Positions 18,352 to 27,075 of a stretch of DNA of 64,000 nucleotides are shown piece after piece. A program made the translations under genes and the position numbers. Every line of letters begins with the position of its first letter. Positions within the stretch are counted from its first letter, which is position 1. Where the stretch lies: positions 1 to 64,000 of the forward strand of contig JAIUPN010000007.1 in NCBI GenBank assembly GCA_020160755.1. Reading direction: 5' to 3'. The notes beneath the pieces were generated by a model that saw only the letters and a program-made list of their open reading frames with translations, had not been told where the DNA came from and did not search any database. This DNA is from Pseudomonadota bacterium. Its GTDB lineage: Bacteria > Pseudomonadota > Alphaproteobacteria > Sphingomonadales > Sphingomonadaceae.

Positions 18352-19868
18352 TCATCACCCCCGGCGCTATGACGCTCGCCGACTGGCGCGAAATCTATGA
18401 AGGCGCGGGCGCCGAACTGAGCGCCGATGCGTGGGAGGCGATCGATGCGAGCGCGGCCGCGGTGGCGCGGATCGTCGCGAAGGGCGCCCCCGTCTATGGC
18501 ATCAACACCGGCTTCGGAAAGCTCGCGAGCGTCCGCATCGCCGACGACGAGCTGTCGACGCTTCAGCGCAATATCGTGCTCAGCCACGCCGCAGGCACCG
18601 GCGCGCCGTCGCCCGCCCCGATCGTGCGGCTGATGATGGCGCTCAAGCTCGCGAGCTTCGGCATGGGCGCGTCGGGCGTGCGGCGCGAGACGGTCGCGAT
18701 GATCGAAGCGATGCTCGAACAGGGCCTCACCCCCGTCGTCCCGTCGCAGGGCTCGGTCGGCGCGAGCGGCGACCTCGCGCCGCTGTCGCACATGGCCGCG
18801 GCGATGATCGGCGTCGGCGCGATCGAGGTCGGCGGCAAGGTCCTGCCCGCCGCCGATGCGCTCGCACAGGCCGGCCTCGTCCCGCTCGATCTCGGCCCGA
18901 AAGAAGGGCTCGCGCTGCTCAACGGCACCCAATTCTCGACCGCCAACGCGCTTGCCGGCCTGTTCCGCGCCGAAACCATCTTCCGCTCGGCGCTCATCAC
19001 CGGCGCGCTCTCGACCGAAGCCGCGAAGGGCTCCGACGCGCCCTTCGACGCGCGCATCCACGCGCTGCGCGGCCATGCCGGACAGCGCGAGGTCGGCGAC
19101 ACGCTGCGCACCCTGATGGCGGGGTCGGCGATCCGCGCCTCGCACGCCGTCGACGACCCGCGCGTGCAGGACCCCTACTGCCTCCGCTGCCAGCCGCAGG
19201 TGATGGGCGCCGCGCTCGACCTGCTCCGGCAGGCCGGAACGACGCTCGGCATCGAGGCGAATGGCGTCTCCGACAATCCGCTGATCTTCGCCGATACCGA
19301 CGAAGCGCTGTCGGGCGGCAATTTTCATGCCGAGCCCGTCGCCTTCGCCGCCGACATGATCGCGATGGCGCTGTGCGAGATCGGTTCGATCTCGGAGCGC
19401 CGCATCGCGATGCTCGTCGACCCCGCGCTCTCGGGCCTCCCCGCCTTCCTCACCCCGCGCCCCGGCCTCAATTCGGGCTTCATGATCCCGCAGGTCACCG
19501 CCGCCGCGCTGGTCAGCGAGAACAAGCAGCGCGCCTATCCCGCCAGCGTCGATTCGATCCCGACCTCGGCCAATCAGGAAGATCATGTCTCGATGGCCGC
19601 GCACGGCGCGCGCCGTCTGCTCGACATGGCCGACAATGCCAGCGCGGTGATCGGGATTGAGCTGCTCGCCGCATGTCAGGGCATCGACTTCCACGCGCCG
19701 CTGAAATCGAGCGACGCGCTCGAAGCCGCGCACCGGCATCTGCGCACCGCGGTACCGACGCTCGAAGACGACCGGCATTTCCATCCCGACATGGAAGCCG
19801 CGACCGCGTTGATCCGCACGGGCAGCCTCGTCGTGGCGGTTCCCGCCAAATTGCCGGGGCTCGCCTGA
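18348..19868 (+). CDS. hutH: Histidine ammonia-lyase HutH
   Basis: 506 residues. It removes ammonia from L-histidine to give urocanate. The Ala-Ser-Gly triad that self-cyclises to the MIO electrophile is at residues 139-141 in [12 protein letters not shown], with [10 protein letters not shown] near residue 50 and NFHAEP/SNPL-type active-site segments later. The start overlaps hutI by four bases and the stop overlaps hutG by one (TGATG), so the operon is translationally coupled. Confidence 0.95.
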   Translation: MIITPGAMTLADWREIYEGAGAELSADAWEAIDASAAAVARIVAKGAPVYGINTGFGKLASVRIADDELSTLQRNIVLSHAAGTGAPSPAPIVRLMMALKLASFGMGASGVRRETVAMIEAMLEQGLTPVVPSQGSVGASGDLAPLSHMAAAMIGVGAIEVGGKVLPAADALAQAGLVPLDLGPKEGLALLNGTQFSTANALAGLFRAETIFRSALITGALSTEAAKGSDAPFDARIHALRGHAGQREVGDTLRTLMAGSAIRASHAVDDPRVQDPYCLRCQPQVMGAALDLLRQAGTTLGIEANGVSDNPLIFADTDEALSGGNFHAEPVAFAADMIAMALCEIGSISERRIAMLVDPALSGLPAFLTPRPGLNSGFMIPQVTAAALVSENKQRAYPASVDSIPTSANQEDHVSMAAHGARRLLDMADNASAVIGIELLAACQGIDFHAPLKSSDALEAAHRHLRTAVPTLEDDRHFHPDMEAATALIRTGSLVVAVPAKLPGLA

Positions 19869-20662
19869 TGGGCTGGCTGCGCGTCCATCGCGGCGACGCG
19901 CCGCTCATCCTCGCCTTCCCGCACGGCGGCACCGAGCTCGCCGGGCTCGACGACCAGTTCGTCTCGCCCTGGCGCGCGCAGCTCGACACCGACTGGTGGA
20001 TTGCCGAGCTTTACGCCTTCGCCGCCGACATGGGCGCAACGCTGGTCGCGACCGACATTTCGCGCAGCGTGATCGACATGAACCGCGATCCGTCGGGCGT
20101 GTCGCTTTATCCCGGACAGGCGACGACCGAGCTGTGCCCGACGACCACCTTCGACGGCGAGCCGCTCTATCGTTTCGACGCGCCGGACGAGGCCGAGATC
20201 ATGCAGCGGCTGAACTCCTATCACCGGCCCTATCACGACACGCTGACAACCGAACTCGACCGACTGAAAGCCGCGCACGGCCGCGTCGTCCTCTATGACG
20301 CGCACTCGATCCGCAGCCATGTGCCGCGATTGTTCGATGGCGAGCTGCCGCAGTTCAACATCGGCAGCAACGACGCCACGACCTGCGCGCCCGAACTCGA
20401 AACAATGATCGCGAACATCTGCGCGGCGAGCGGCCACAGCCATGTCGTCAACGGCCGCTTCAAGGGCGGCTGGACGACGCGCCATTACGGCCGCCCGGAG
20501 GAGGGCGTACACGCGATCCAGATGGAACTCGCGCAGCGTGGCTACATGACCGAATCCGCCGCGCTGACCGAAACCGCCCCCCTCGACCCCAATCCCGCGA
20601 TCCGACCCGTACTGGAGCAAGTGATCGCCGCGACCCTCGACTTTGCGAAAGGAAATTCATGA
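19868..20662 (+). CDS. hutG: N-formylglutamate deformylase HutG
   Basis: 264 residues of the N-formylglutamate amidohydrolase family, releasing formate and glutamate, the last step after HutF. The zinc-site-like segments are FPHGGTEL near the N-terminus and [11 protein letters not shown] in the middle; DMNRDPSG is also typical. The start is ATG 19868 sharing its A with the hutH stop. The stop overlaps the hutU start. Confidence 0.92.
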   Translation: MGWLRVHRGDAPLILAFPHGGTELAGLDDQFVSPWRAQLDTDWWIAELYAFAADMGATLVATDISRSVIDMNRDPSGVSLYPGQATTELCPTTTFDGEPLYRFDAPDEAEIMQRLNSYHRPYHDTLTTELDRLKAAHGRVVLYDAHSIRSHVPRLFDGELPQFNIGSNDATTCAPELETMIANICAASGHSHVVNGRFKGGWTTRHYGRPEEGVHAIQMELAQRGYMTESAALTETAPLDPNPAIRPVLEQVIAATLDFAKGNS

Positions 20663-22338
20663 CCACCCGCCCCCAGAATCATAGACTGGATAACAGCCGC
20701 GTGATCCGCCCGGCGACCGGCACCGAGATCAGCGCGAAAAGCTGGCTCACCGAAGCGCCGATGCGGATGCTGATGAACAATCTTCACCCCGACGTCGCCG
20801 AGGCGCCGCACGAGCTCGTCGTCTATGGCGGCATCGGCCGCGCCGCGCGCGACTGGGAAAGCTATGACAAGATCGTCGAAACGCTGAAGCGGCTCGAAGG
20901 CGACGAAACCCTCCTCATCCAGTCGGGCAAGCCCGTCGGCGTGTTCCGCACGCACGAAAATGCGCCGCGCGTGTTGCTCGCCAATTCGAACCTCGTCCCC
21001 GAATGGGCGAACTGGGATCATTTCCACGAGCTCGATAAAAAGGGCCTGATGATGTACGGCCAGATGACCGCCGGGAGCTGGATCTACATCGGCAGCCAGG
21101 GCATCGTTCAGGGCACCTACGAAACCTTCGTCGAAATGGGCCGCCAGCATTATGGCGGCAGCCTTGCGGGCAAGTGGCTGCTCACCGCCGGCCTCGGCGG
21201 CATGGGCGGCGCGCAGCCGCTTGCCGCGGTGATGGCGGGCGCATCGTGCCTCGCGATCGAATGCCAGCCGAGCCGCATCGAGATGCGCCTGCGCACCGGC
21301 TATCTCGACAAGCAGGCCTCGTCCATCGACGAGGCGATCGCGATGATCGAGGCGAGCCATGCCGAGGGCAAGCCGGTGTCGGTCGGCCTGCTCGGCAATG
21401 CCGCCGAGATCCTGCCCGAGATGGTCCGCCGCGGCATCCGCCCCGACCTGCTCACCGACCAGACCTCGGCGCACGATCCGGTCAACGGCTATCTCCCTGC
21501 GGGCTGGACGCTGGACCAGTGGTTTTCGAAGCGCGAAAGCGATCCCGCTGCTGTCTCCAAGGCCGCGAAGGCGTCGATGGCGGTGCATGTACAGGCGATG
21601 CTCGACCTGCAGGCCGCCGGCGTGCCGACGACCGACTATGGCAACAACATCCGCCAGATGGCGAAGGACGAAGGCGTCGAAAATGCGTTCGACTTCCCCG
21701 GTTTCGTTCCCGCCTATGTCCGCCCGCTCTTCTGCCGCGGCATCGGCCCCTTCCGCTGGGCCGCGCTGTCGGGCGATCCCGAAGACATCTACAAGACCGA
21801 TGCGAAGGTGAAGGAGCTGCTCCCCGACAACAAGCATCTCCACAACTGGCTCGACATGGCGCGCGAGAAGATTCAGTTTCAGGGCCTGCCCGCGCGCATC
21901 TGCTGGGTCGGGCTCGGCGACCGCCACCGCCTCGGCCTCGCGTTCAACGAAATGGTGGCGTCGGGTGAACTCAAGGCCCCGGTCGTCATCGGCCGCGACC
22001 ATCTCGACTCGGGATCGGTCGCGTCGCCCAACCGCGAGACCGAAGCGATGCGCGACGGATCGGACGCGGTGTCTGACTGGCCGCTGCTCAACGCCCTCCT
22101 CAACACCGCATCGGGCGCGACGTGGGTGTCGCTCCACCATGGCGGCGGGGTCGGCATGGGCTATTCGCAGCACAGCGGCATGGTAATCGTCGCCGACGGC
22201 ACCCCCGAAGCGGCGAAGCGGCTCGAGCGCGTGTTGTGGAACGACCCCGGCACCGGGGTGATGCGCCACGCCGACGCGGGTTACGACATCGCGATCGACT
22301 GCGCGCGCGAGAAGGGGCTCGACCTGCCCAGCATCTGA
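20659..22338 (+). CDS. hutU: Urocanate hydratase HutU
   Basis: 559 residues, full length. It converts urocanate to imidazolonepropionate with tightly bound NAD. The NAD-binding segment [17 protein letters not shown] is at about residues 175-191, and the active-site region contains YGNNIRQMA and [10 protein letters not shown]. It starts within the last four bases of hutG and is the last hut gene. Confidence 0.95.
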   Translation: MTTRPQNHRLDNSRVIRPATGTEISAKSWLTEAPMRMLMNNLHPDVAEAPHELVVYGGIGRAARDWESYDKIVETLKRLEGDETLLIQSGKPVGVFRTHENAPRVLLANSNLVPEWANWDHFHELDKKGLMMYGQMTAGSWIYIGSQGIVQGTYETFVEMGRQHYGGSLAGKWLLTAGLGGMGGAQPLAAVMAGASCLAIECQPSRIEMRLRTGYLDKQASSIDEAIAMIEASHAEGKPVSVGLLGNAAEILPEMVRRGIRPDLLTDQTSAHDPVNGYLPAGWTLDQWFSKRESDPAAVSKAAKASMAVHVQAMLDLQAAGVPTTDYGNNIRQMAKDEGVENAFDFPGFVPAYVRPLFCRGIGPFRWAALSGDPEDIYKTDAKVKELLPDNKHLHNWLDMAREKIQFQGLPARICWVGLGDRHRLGLAFNEMVASGELKAPVVIGRDHLDSGSVASPNRETEAMRDGSDAVSDWPLLNALLNTASGATWVSLHHGGGVGMGYSQHSGMVIVADGTPEAAKRLERVLWNDPGTGVMRHADAGYDIAIDCAREKGLDLPSI

Positions 22339-22377
22339 CGCTTGTTTCAGTTGCACCCAAACAGCTTCGCATTCTAA

Positions 22378-22405
22378 GGCTCTCCCCGACGATCAGGGGA
22401 GAGCC
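22378..22405 (+). promoter_or_regulatory. 10-bp stem-loop burying the Shine-Dalgarno of the next gene
   Basis: GGCTCTCCCC (22378-22387) pairs perfectly with GGGGAGAGCC (22396-22405) around an 8-base loop. The right arm is the only purine-rich ribosome site for the ATG at 22414. It could end the hut transcript, limit translation of the dehydrogenase when transcription comes from hut, or both. Confidence 0.5.
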
Positions 22406-22413
22406 GAACGCCG

Positions 22414-23577
22414 ATGTCCGAAGCCCAGCCGCAGAGCCATCCCGAAATCCGCGAGGCGGTGCGCCGCCTGTGCGCCGGCTTTCCCGGCGAATATTGGCAG
22501 CGGCTCGACCGCGACCGCATCTATCCAACCGAGTTCGTCCGCACGCTGACCGAAGCGGGCTTCCTCTCGGTCCTGATTCCCGAAACCTATGGCGGCTCGG
22601 GCCTTGGTCTTGGCGCCGCAACTGCCGTGCTCGAGGAAATCCACCGGTCGGGTTGCAACGGCGGCGCCTGCCATGCGCAGATGTACACAATGGGCACCTT
22701 GCTCAAGCACGGGTCGGAGGCGCAGAAACAGGCTTATCTGCCCGCGATCGCGCGCGGCGATCTTCGCCTGCAGGCTTTCGGCGTCACCGAGCCGACCGCG
22801 GGCACCGATACGACGCGCATCCGCACTTTCGCGAAGCGTGTCGGCGACAAATATGTCGTCAACGGGCAAAAGATCTGGATCAGCCGCGCCGAGCATTCGG
22901 ACCTGATGGTCCTCCTCTGCCGCACCACCCCGCGCGAGGAATGCGCGAAGCCCTCCGACGGGATGAGTGTCCTCCTTGTCGATATGCGCGAGGCTGAGGG
23001 CAACGGCCTGACGATCCGCCCCGTCCGCACGATGCTCAACCATGCGACGACCGAACTCTTCTTCGACGACCTCGAAGTCCCCGCCGCCAACCTGATCGGC
23101 GAGGAGGGCAAGGGCTTTCGCTACATCCTTTCGGGCATGAACGCCGAGCGCATCCTGATCGCGTCCGAATGCATCGGCGACGGGCGCTTCTTCATCGACC
23201 GCGCCACCGCTTATGCGAAGGATCGCTCGGTTTTCGGCCGCGCGATCGGCGAAAATCAGGGCATCCAGTTCCCGATCGCGCGGGCATATGTCCAGATCGC
23301 CGCCGCCGCCGAAATGGTCGACAAGGCGGCACGCCTGTTCGACGCCGGGCAGGATGGCGGGACCGAGGCGAATATGGCGAAGATGCTCGCGTCGGAGGCG
23401 AGCTGGTACGCCGCCGACATGTGCGTCCAGACGCACGGCGGCTTCGGCTTTGCCGAGGAATATGACATCGAACGCAAGTTCCGCGAGACGCGGCTCTATC
23501 AGGTCGCGCCGATCAGCACGAATTTGATCCTCAGCCACGTCGCGACCCACGCGCTCGGCCTGCCCAAGAGCTTTTGA
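22414..23577 (+). CDS. Acyl-CoA dehydrogenase
   Basis: 387 residues, three-domain acyl-CoA dehydrogenase fold. FAD/substrate motifs are FGVTEPTAGTDT (about 129-140) and WISRAEHSD, with the C-terminal THGGFGFAEEYDIERKFRETR. The loop that usually holds the catalytic Glu (YEGT) reads LYQVAPIST, so that residue is absent. A Glu occurs instead in the helix segment GMNAERILIA, the position used by isovaleryl-CoA dehydrogenase. A branched or unusual acyl-CoA substrate is therefore plausible. Stop and the following start share one base (TGATG), linking it to the dehydratase. Confidence 0.85.
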   Translation: MSEAQPQSHPEIREAVRRLCAGFPGEYWQRLDRDRIYPTEFVRTLTEAGFLSVLIPETYGGSGLGLGAATAVLEEIHRSGCNGGACHAQMYTMGTLLKHGSEAQKQAYLPAIARGDLRLQAFGVTEPTAGTDTTRIRTFAKRVGDKYVVNGQKIWISRAEHSDLMVLLCRTTPREECAKPSDGMSVLLVDMREAEGNGLTIRPVRTMLNHATTELFFDDLEVPAANLIGEEGKGFRYILSGMNAERILIASECIGDGRFFIDRATAYAKDRSVFGRAIGENQGIQFPIARAYVQIAAAAEMVDKAARLFDAGQDGGTEANMAKMLASEASWYAADMCVQTHGGFGFAEEYDIERKFRETRLYQVAPISTNLILSHVATHALGLPKSF

Positions 23578-24416
23578 TGGACGATTATTCCGCCTGGGTC
23601 GGCCGCAGCGAAACGCGCGAGGATATCGCCACCATCGCGCCGCTCCGCGGCCTCGCCGCATTGCTCGACCATGGCGCAGTTCCCGACATCGTCCCGCCGC
23701 TCGGCCACTGGCTCTACTTCCTGCCCGACGCGCGCCAGTCGGTGATCGGCGAGGACGGCCACCCGCGACGCGACGGGCACGGTCTGCTCCCGCCCGTGCC
23801 GCTGCCTCGCCGGATGTGGGCGGGAAGCCGTATCGAATATCTGTCGCCGATCGCGGCCGGCGCTGCGCTAAGGCGCGTCACCATGATCGACGCGATCAAG
23901 CCCAAACGCGGCGCGAGCGGCGACCTGCTGTTCGTCACGCTGCGCCACGATATCGCGGCGGACGGGATCGCCGCGATCCGCGAAGAGCAGGACATCGTCT
24001 TTCGCGCGCCCGCCGCCGCATCGCCGCCGCCGCCTCCCATACCGGTGGTCGCGCCCACGGAGCCCGAACCCGGCGACGCGACGCGCAGCATCGTCCCCGA
24101 TCCGGTCATGCTGTTCCGCTACTCGGCGCTCACCTTCAACGCGCATCGCATCCATTACGACCGCGACTATGCACGGGGCGTCGAGGGTTATGCGGGACTC
24201 GTCGTCCACGGCCCGCTGATCGCGACGCTGCTGATGGACCATTTCCTGCGCACCGCGCCCGGCGCCGCGCCGCGCCATTTCAGCTTCCGCGCCGAAGCGC
24301 CGCTGATCGACGGCGCTCCCTTTGACCTGTGCCTCGCGCACGAGGACGCAGGGGCCCGGCTGTGGGCGCGCGATGCGGCAGGCCGGGCGACGATGCGCGC
24401 CAATGTGACGGTCTGA
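23577..24416 (+). CDS. FAS1-like/MaoC dehydratase (mesaconyl-CoA hydratase-like)
   Basis: 279 residues with an N-terminal FAS1-like dehydratase half and a C-terminal hot-dog hydratase half. The hydratase-type segment YSALTFNAHRIHYDRDYA (about residues 181-198) carries the Asn/His expected in HTD2-type and mesaconyl-C4-CoA hydratases. A proline-rich linker joins the halves. The ATG at 23577 overlaps the dehydrogenase stop. Probably acts on an enoyl-CoA made by the upstream dehydrogenase; the exact substrate is unknown. Confidence 0.8.
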   Translation: MDDYSAWVGRSETREDIATIAPLRGLAALLDHGAVPDIVPPLGHWLYFLPDARQSVIGEDGHPRRDGHGLLPPVPLPRRMWAGSRIEYLSPIAAGAALRRVTMIDAIKPKRGASGDLLFVTLRHDIAADGIAAIREEQDIVFRAPAAASPPPPPIPVVAPTEPEPGDATRSIVPDPVMLFRYSALTFNAHRIHYDRDYARGVEGYAGLVVHGPLIATLLMDHFLRTAPGAAPRHFSFRAEAPLIDGAPFDLCLAHEDAGARLWARDAAGRATMRANVTV

Positions 24417-24608
24417 CGACGCCCGAAACCACCCACCGATATCATCTGGGTATTTCTCCACCGCCGACATTGCCAATTCGCAAAGCGGTTCGCACCGCGG
24501 CGGATCATGATCGCCTTGTTCGCACCGATGCGGACGGAGTCGGGGAGGATCCGCATCAGCCATGCCATTCGGCATCGCGAGCCGTCCCCATTTTGAGAGG
24601 AAGTAGTC

Positions 24609-25139
24609 ATGATCAAGAAAGTCATGCTCGCGGTGTCGGCAATCGCACTCGCCGCAACGGCAGCTCCGGCGATTGCACAAACGCAATCCAACAATGACGC
24701 CAACAACAATGGGGCGTCGGGGAACCACAGCGACAATGACACCGTCGTTGTGAACGACCTGATCGACCTGTTTGTCCAGGACAATGCCGCCGACAGCTAT
24801 TCGGACGACGACCAGGACAATGACGGCAACGGCTCGTTCAACGGCAACACGCTCGTCGTTGCGAACCAGTCGCTGAGCGCGACGAACACCAACAAATATA
24901 TGGACGAACTCGTCGACCTCGATGGCGAAGACCGCAGTGAAACCCCCGTCGGCTACAACAGCGGCAACAACTCGGTGCGCGGCAACGCATTTGCAGCTTA
25001 TGCCGGCATCCTGAACGCCGCCTGGAACACGGGCATCAACGCCAACACCCAGGCAGCGACCAACATCGCGGCACAAGGCACCGTCAGCTTCGGCGAATGC
25101 TGCGGCAGCAGCGGCGGTGGCGGCGACGGCGGCGACTGA
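24609..25139 (+). CDS. Secreted Asn/Asp-rich protein, candidate fibre subunit
   Basis: 176 residues, not a family I can name. A clear signal peptide (ending APAIAQ) leads into a low-complexity region rich in Asn, Asp, Ser and Gly. It contains segments such as GNTLVVANQSLSATNT, then a C-terminal INANTQAATNIAAQGTVSFG, and ends in CC followed by a Gly/Asp tail. The composition recalls Pseudomonas FapB/FapC amyloid subunits, but no clean FapC-type repeat array is present. GAGAGGAAGT precedes ATG 24609. It is the first gene of a group with a C39-type peptidase and opposite a FapF-like barrel, and it is separated from the rest by a hairpin with a T-run. Role as structural subunit is inference. Confidence 0.6.
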   Translation: MIKKVMLAVSAIALAATAAPAIAQTQSNNDANNNGASGNHSDNDTVVVNDLIDLFVQDNAADSYSDDDQDNDGNGSFNGNTLVVANQSLSATNTNKYMDELVDLDGEDRSETPVGYNSGNNSVRGNAFAAYAGILNAAWNTGINANTQAATNIAAQGTVSFGECCGSSGGGGDGGD

Positions 25140-25153
25140 TCACGTCCCCCCGG

Positions 25154-25197
25154 ATGGTCGGCGTGCCTGCCCTCAGGGCGCCGGCCATCACCCTTTT
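25154..25197 (+). terminator. Attenuator-like terminator after first gene of the secreted-protein operon
   Basis: ATGGTCGGCG (25154-25163) pairs with CGCCGGCCAT (25179-25188) with one T-G wobble; an inner CCC/GGG pair extends the stem. CCCTTTT follows at 25191-25197. It lies between the first secreted-protein gene and the next and would let the first be made in excess. Confidence 0.55.
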
Positions 25198-25221
25198 GAA
25201 GTTTTCAGGAGTATTCCTGTC

Positions 25222-25635
25222 ATGAAACCCGCGATGCTTCCGGCTCTGCTGATCCTGGCAAGCTTTTCCGCCCCCGTTTTCGCGCAACCAGTCGGCCCCG
25301 AAGGCGCGGCGCCCGCCACCAGCCCCATGCTGTCCTATGCGGTTCCGGTTGATGCGGCCCCGGTCATCCCGATGCCCCACGTTCGCAAATCGCCGATATT
25401 GAACGACGGCGAGCTCGATACGCAGCGCGGCGGCCAGTCGCTGGTCATCACGAACCAGACGATGGATTCGATCGTCAGCGGCAATATCCTCAAGGGCGAC
25501 TATACCGCGGGCGCGGTCACACTCAGCGATTTCGCCCTGTCCAATTTCAACGGTGTCGGCAACCTGCTGATCAACACCGGCGCGCAGGTCAGTGCCCAGA
25601 GCGGCATGAACCTGACGATCAACCTCGGCGACTGA
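25222..25635 (+). CDS. Small exported protein with TQRGG double-glycine-like motif
   Basis: 137 residues, no named family. A signal peptide (ending PVFAQ) is followed by a proline/alanine-rich segment. The motif ILNDGELDTQRGG at residues 59-71 resembles the L-x4-E-L-x4-GG cleavage site of bacteriocin-type double-glycine leaders. The 66-residue remainder begins QSLVITNQTMDSIVSGN and ends NLLINTGAQVSAQSGMNLTI-NLGD. It is immediately followed by the C39-type peptidase gene (7-base gap), the natural candidate to cleave after GG. AGGAG precedes the start but is inside a small hairpin (25206-25219). Confidence 0.65.
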   Translation: MKPAMLPALLILASFSAPVFAQPVGPEGAAPATSPMLSYAVPVDAAPVIPMPHVRKSPILNDGELDTQRGGQSLVITNQTMDSIVSGNILKGDYTAGAVTLSDFALSNFNGVGNLLINTGAQVSAQSGMNLTINLGD

Positions 25636-25642
25636 CGTCGCC

Positions 25643-26377
25643 ATGCGGCCCATGCGCGCCTTGATCGCGGGCATGTTGTGCGCCCTCGCGGCGGCGCCTG
25701 CGGCCGCCGAGGTCCGGCTCACCGGGCCCGAGACCGGCGGCAGCTACCAGCTTCAGGTCATGACCTGGTGGGACATTCCCTTCCGGTCGGTCATCCGCCA
25801 GCGCTACGATTTCAGCTGCGGATCCGCGGCGATCGCGACGCTCCTGACCTATCATTATGGTGAACCGACGTCGGAAACGATGCCCTTCCGCGCGATGTGG
25901 GAAAAGGGCGACCGCGAGGCGATCCGCAAGGTCGGCTTCTCGATGCTCGACATGAAAACCTATCTCGCCTCGCGCGGCTATCGCGCCGAGGGCTTCCGGC
26001 TCACCATCGACCAGCTCAAGCAGGTGAAGCGCCCGACGATCGTGCTGATGGACCTTAAGGGCTTCAAGCATTTCGTTGTGATCAAGGGGGTCGACAAGGA
26101 CCGCGTGCTCACCGGCGATTCGGTTCTCGGCCTCAACCAATATTCGCTCAAGGATTTCGAGGAGCATTGGAACGGCATCGCGCTCGCGATCGTCGAAGGC
26201 GGCCAGAAACGCCCGGCGTTCAACCTCGCCGGCGACTGGGGCCCCTGGTCGCAGGCGCCGCTCGAAAAGGATGGCTCGCTGCATGTCTCGATCGGCGATC
26301 TGACGACCAACCTCCCTCCCCAATATCAGCTGACGCCGCAAATCCTGCTCGATGTGCGCGTTGGAACCGTGAAATGA
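25643..26377 (+). CDS. Exported C39-family cysteine peptidase (FapD-like)
   Basis: 244 residues: a signal peptide (ends PAAAE) and a papain-like C39 peptidase domain. The catalytic Cys is at about 59 in RQRYDFSCGSAAIATLL, with the oxyanion Gln at 53, His at about 143 in FKHFVVIKGV and Asp at about 159 in LTGDSVLG. C39 domains cut after Gly-Gly. They usually sit on ABC exporters, but stand-alone periplasmic forms occur in Pseudomonas Fap amyloid operons (FapD). The two neighbouring proteins carry a TQRGG motif, making them likely substrates. The following gene overlaps by four bases. Confidence 0.82.
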   Translation: MRPMRALIAGMLCALAAAPAAAEVRLTGPETGGSYQLQVMTWWDIPFRSVIRQRYDFSCGSAAIATLLTYHYGEPTSETMPFRAMWEKGDREAIRKVGFSMLDMKTYLASRGYRAEGFRLTIDQLKQVKRPTIVLMDLKGFKHFVVIKGVDKDRVLTGDSVLGLNQYSLKDFEEHWNGIALAIVEGGQKRPAFNLAGDWGPWSQAPLEKDGSLHVSIGDLTTNLPPQYQLTPQILLDVRVGTVK

Positions 26378-26967
26378 GACCCGCCATGTCCCCTCGCCTC
26401 CTCCTGCTTGCTTTGGCCCCGTCGCTGCTTGCTGCGGGCGAGCCTGCGGCGGCCGATCCGCCGGCCGCCGATCCGCTGGCCGATGCCGCAACGGTGTCCG
26501 ACGAAGTGCTCGCCACGCAGCGCGGCGGCTTCGCCTTCCAGGGAATGGTCATCGCGTTCGGCGCCGATATCCGCAGCTTTGTGAATGACGAGCTCGCGCT
26601 GCGCACGATCATCAGCTGGACGCCGGAGGGATCGACGATCGAACGCTTCGTTTCGCCGGCGCTGACCGCGGTGGATGCGGCACAGATCCAGGGCGGCATT
26701 CTGACGAGCGGCGGGATCACCATGCGCGTCGGCGACGAGTCGGTGTTCCTTGCGAACAACGGCCAGACCGCGCTGATCCAGAAGACCGACGCGATCCAGA
26801 ATGTGCTGATTAACACCGCAAGCAACGTGTCGCTGAACCAGCAGGTCGACGCGGTGCTCGACCTCAGCGGCTATGAGGGCTTCCGCGATGCGCTGGCAAC
26901 GACCCGGATGAGCGATGCGATCGGCGCAGTGATGGGTGCCCAAACGGTCGGCGCGCTCGGCAACTGA
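26374..26967 (+). CDS. Second exported protein with TQRGG motif
   Basis: 197 residues, no named family. N-terminal hydrophobic signal-like segment (RLLLLALAPSLLAAG), then VSDEVLATQRGG at residues 41-52, matching the LDTQRGG of the protein at 25222. The downstream part includes the segment NVLINTASNVSLNQQVDAVL, similar to NLLINTGAQVSAQ in that same protein. ATG 26374 overlaps the peptidase stop; MSPRLL at 26386 is a possible alternative start. A strong intrinsic terminator follows at 27008. Likely a peptidase substrate or assembly partner. Confidence 0.65.
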   Translation: MRPAMSPRLLLLALAPSLLAAGEPAAADPPAADPLADAATVSDEVLATQRGGFAFQGMVIAFGADIRSFVNDELALRTIISWTPEGSTIERFVSPALTAVDAAQIQGGILTSGGITMRVGDESVFLANNGQTALIQKTDAIQNVLINTASNVSLNQQVDAVLDLSGYEGFRDALATTRMSDAIGAVMGAQTVGALGN

Positions 26968-27007
26968 ACGACCCCCCGCCCCCGTTTCGACGGGGACGGT
27001 CCAACTG

Positions 27008-27034
27008 GCCCCGCCTTTCGGCGGGGCTTTTCTT
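27008..27034 (+). terminator. Intrinsic terminator of the secreted-protein operon
   Basis: GCCCCGCC (27008-27015), loop TTTC, GGCGGGGC (27020-27027), then TTTTCTT. Textbook rho-independent terminator about 40 bases after the last gene of the plus-strand group. Confidence 0.9.
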
Positions 27035-27075
27035 CACAAACCGGGTCCGGACGCGGGACTGTGTGGGCCGTGGGA

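Noticed and set aside
24503..24512. GATCATGATC palindrome before the secreted-protein operon
   Set aside because: Short, common type of palindrome with no second copy; not enough for an operator call.
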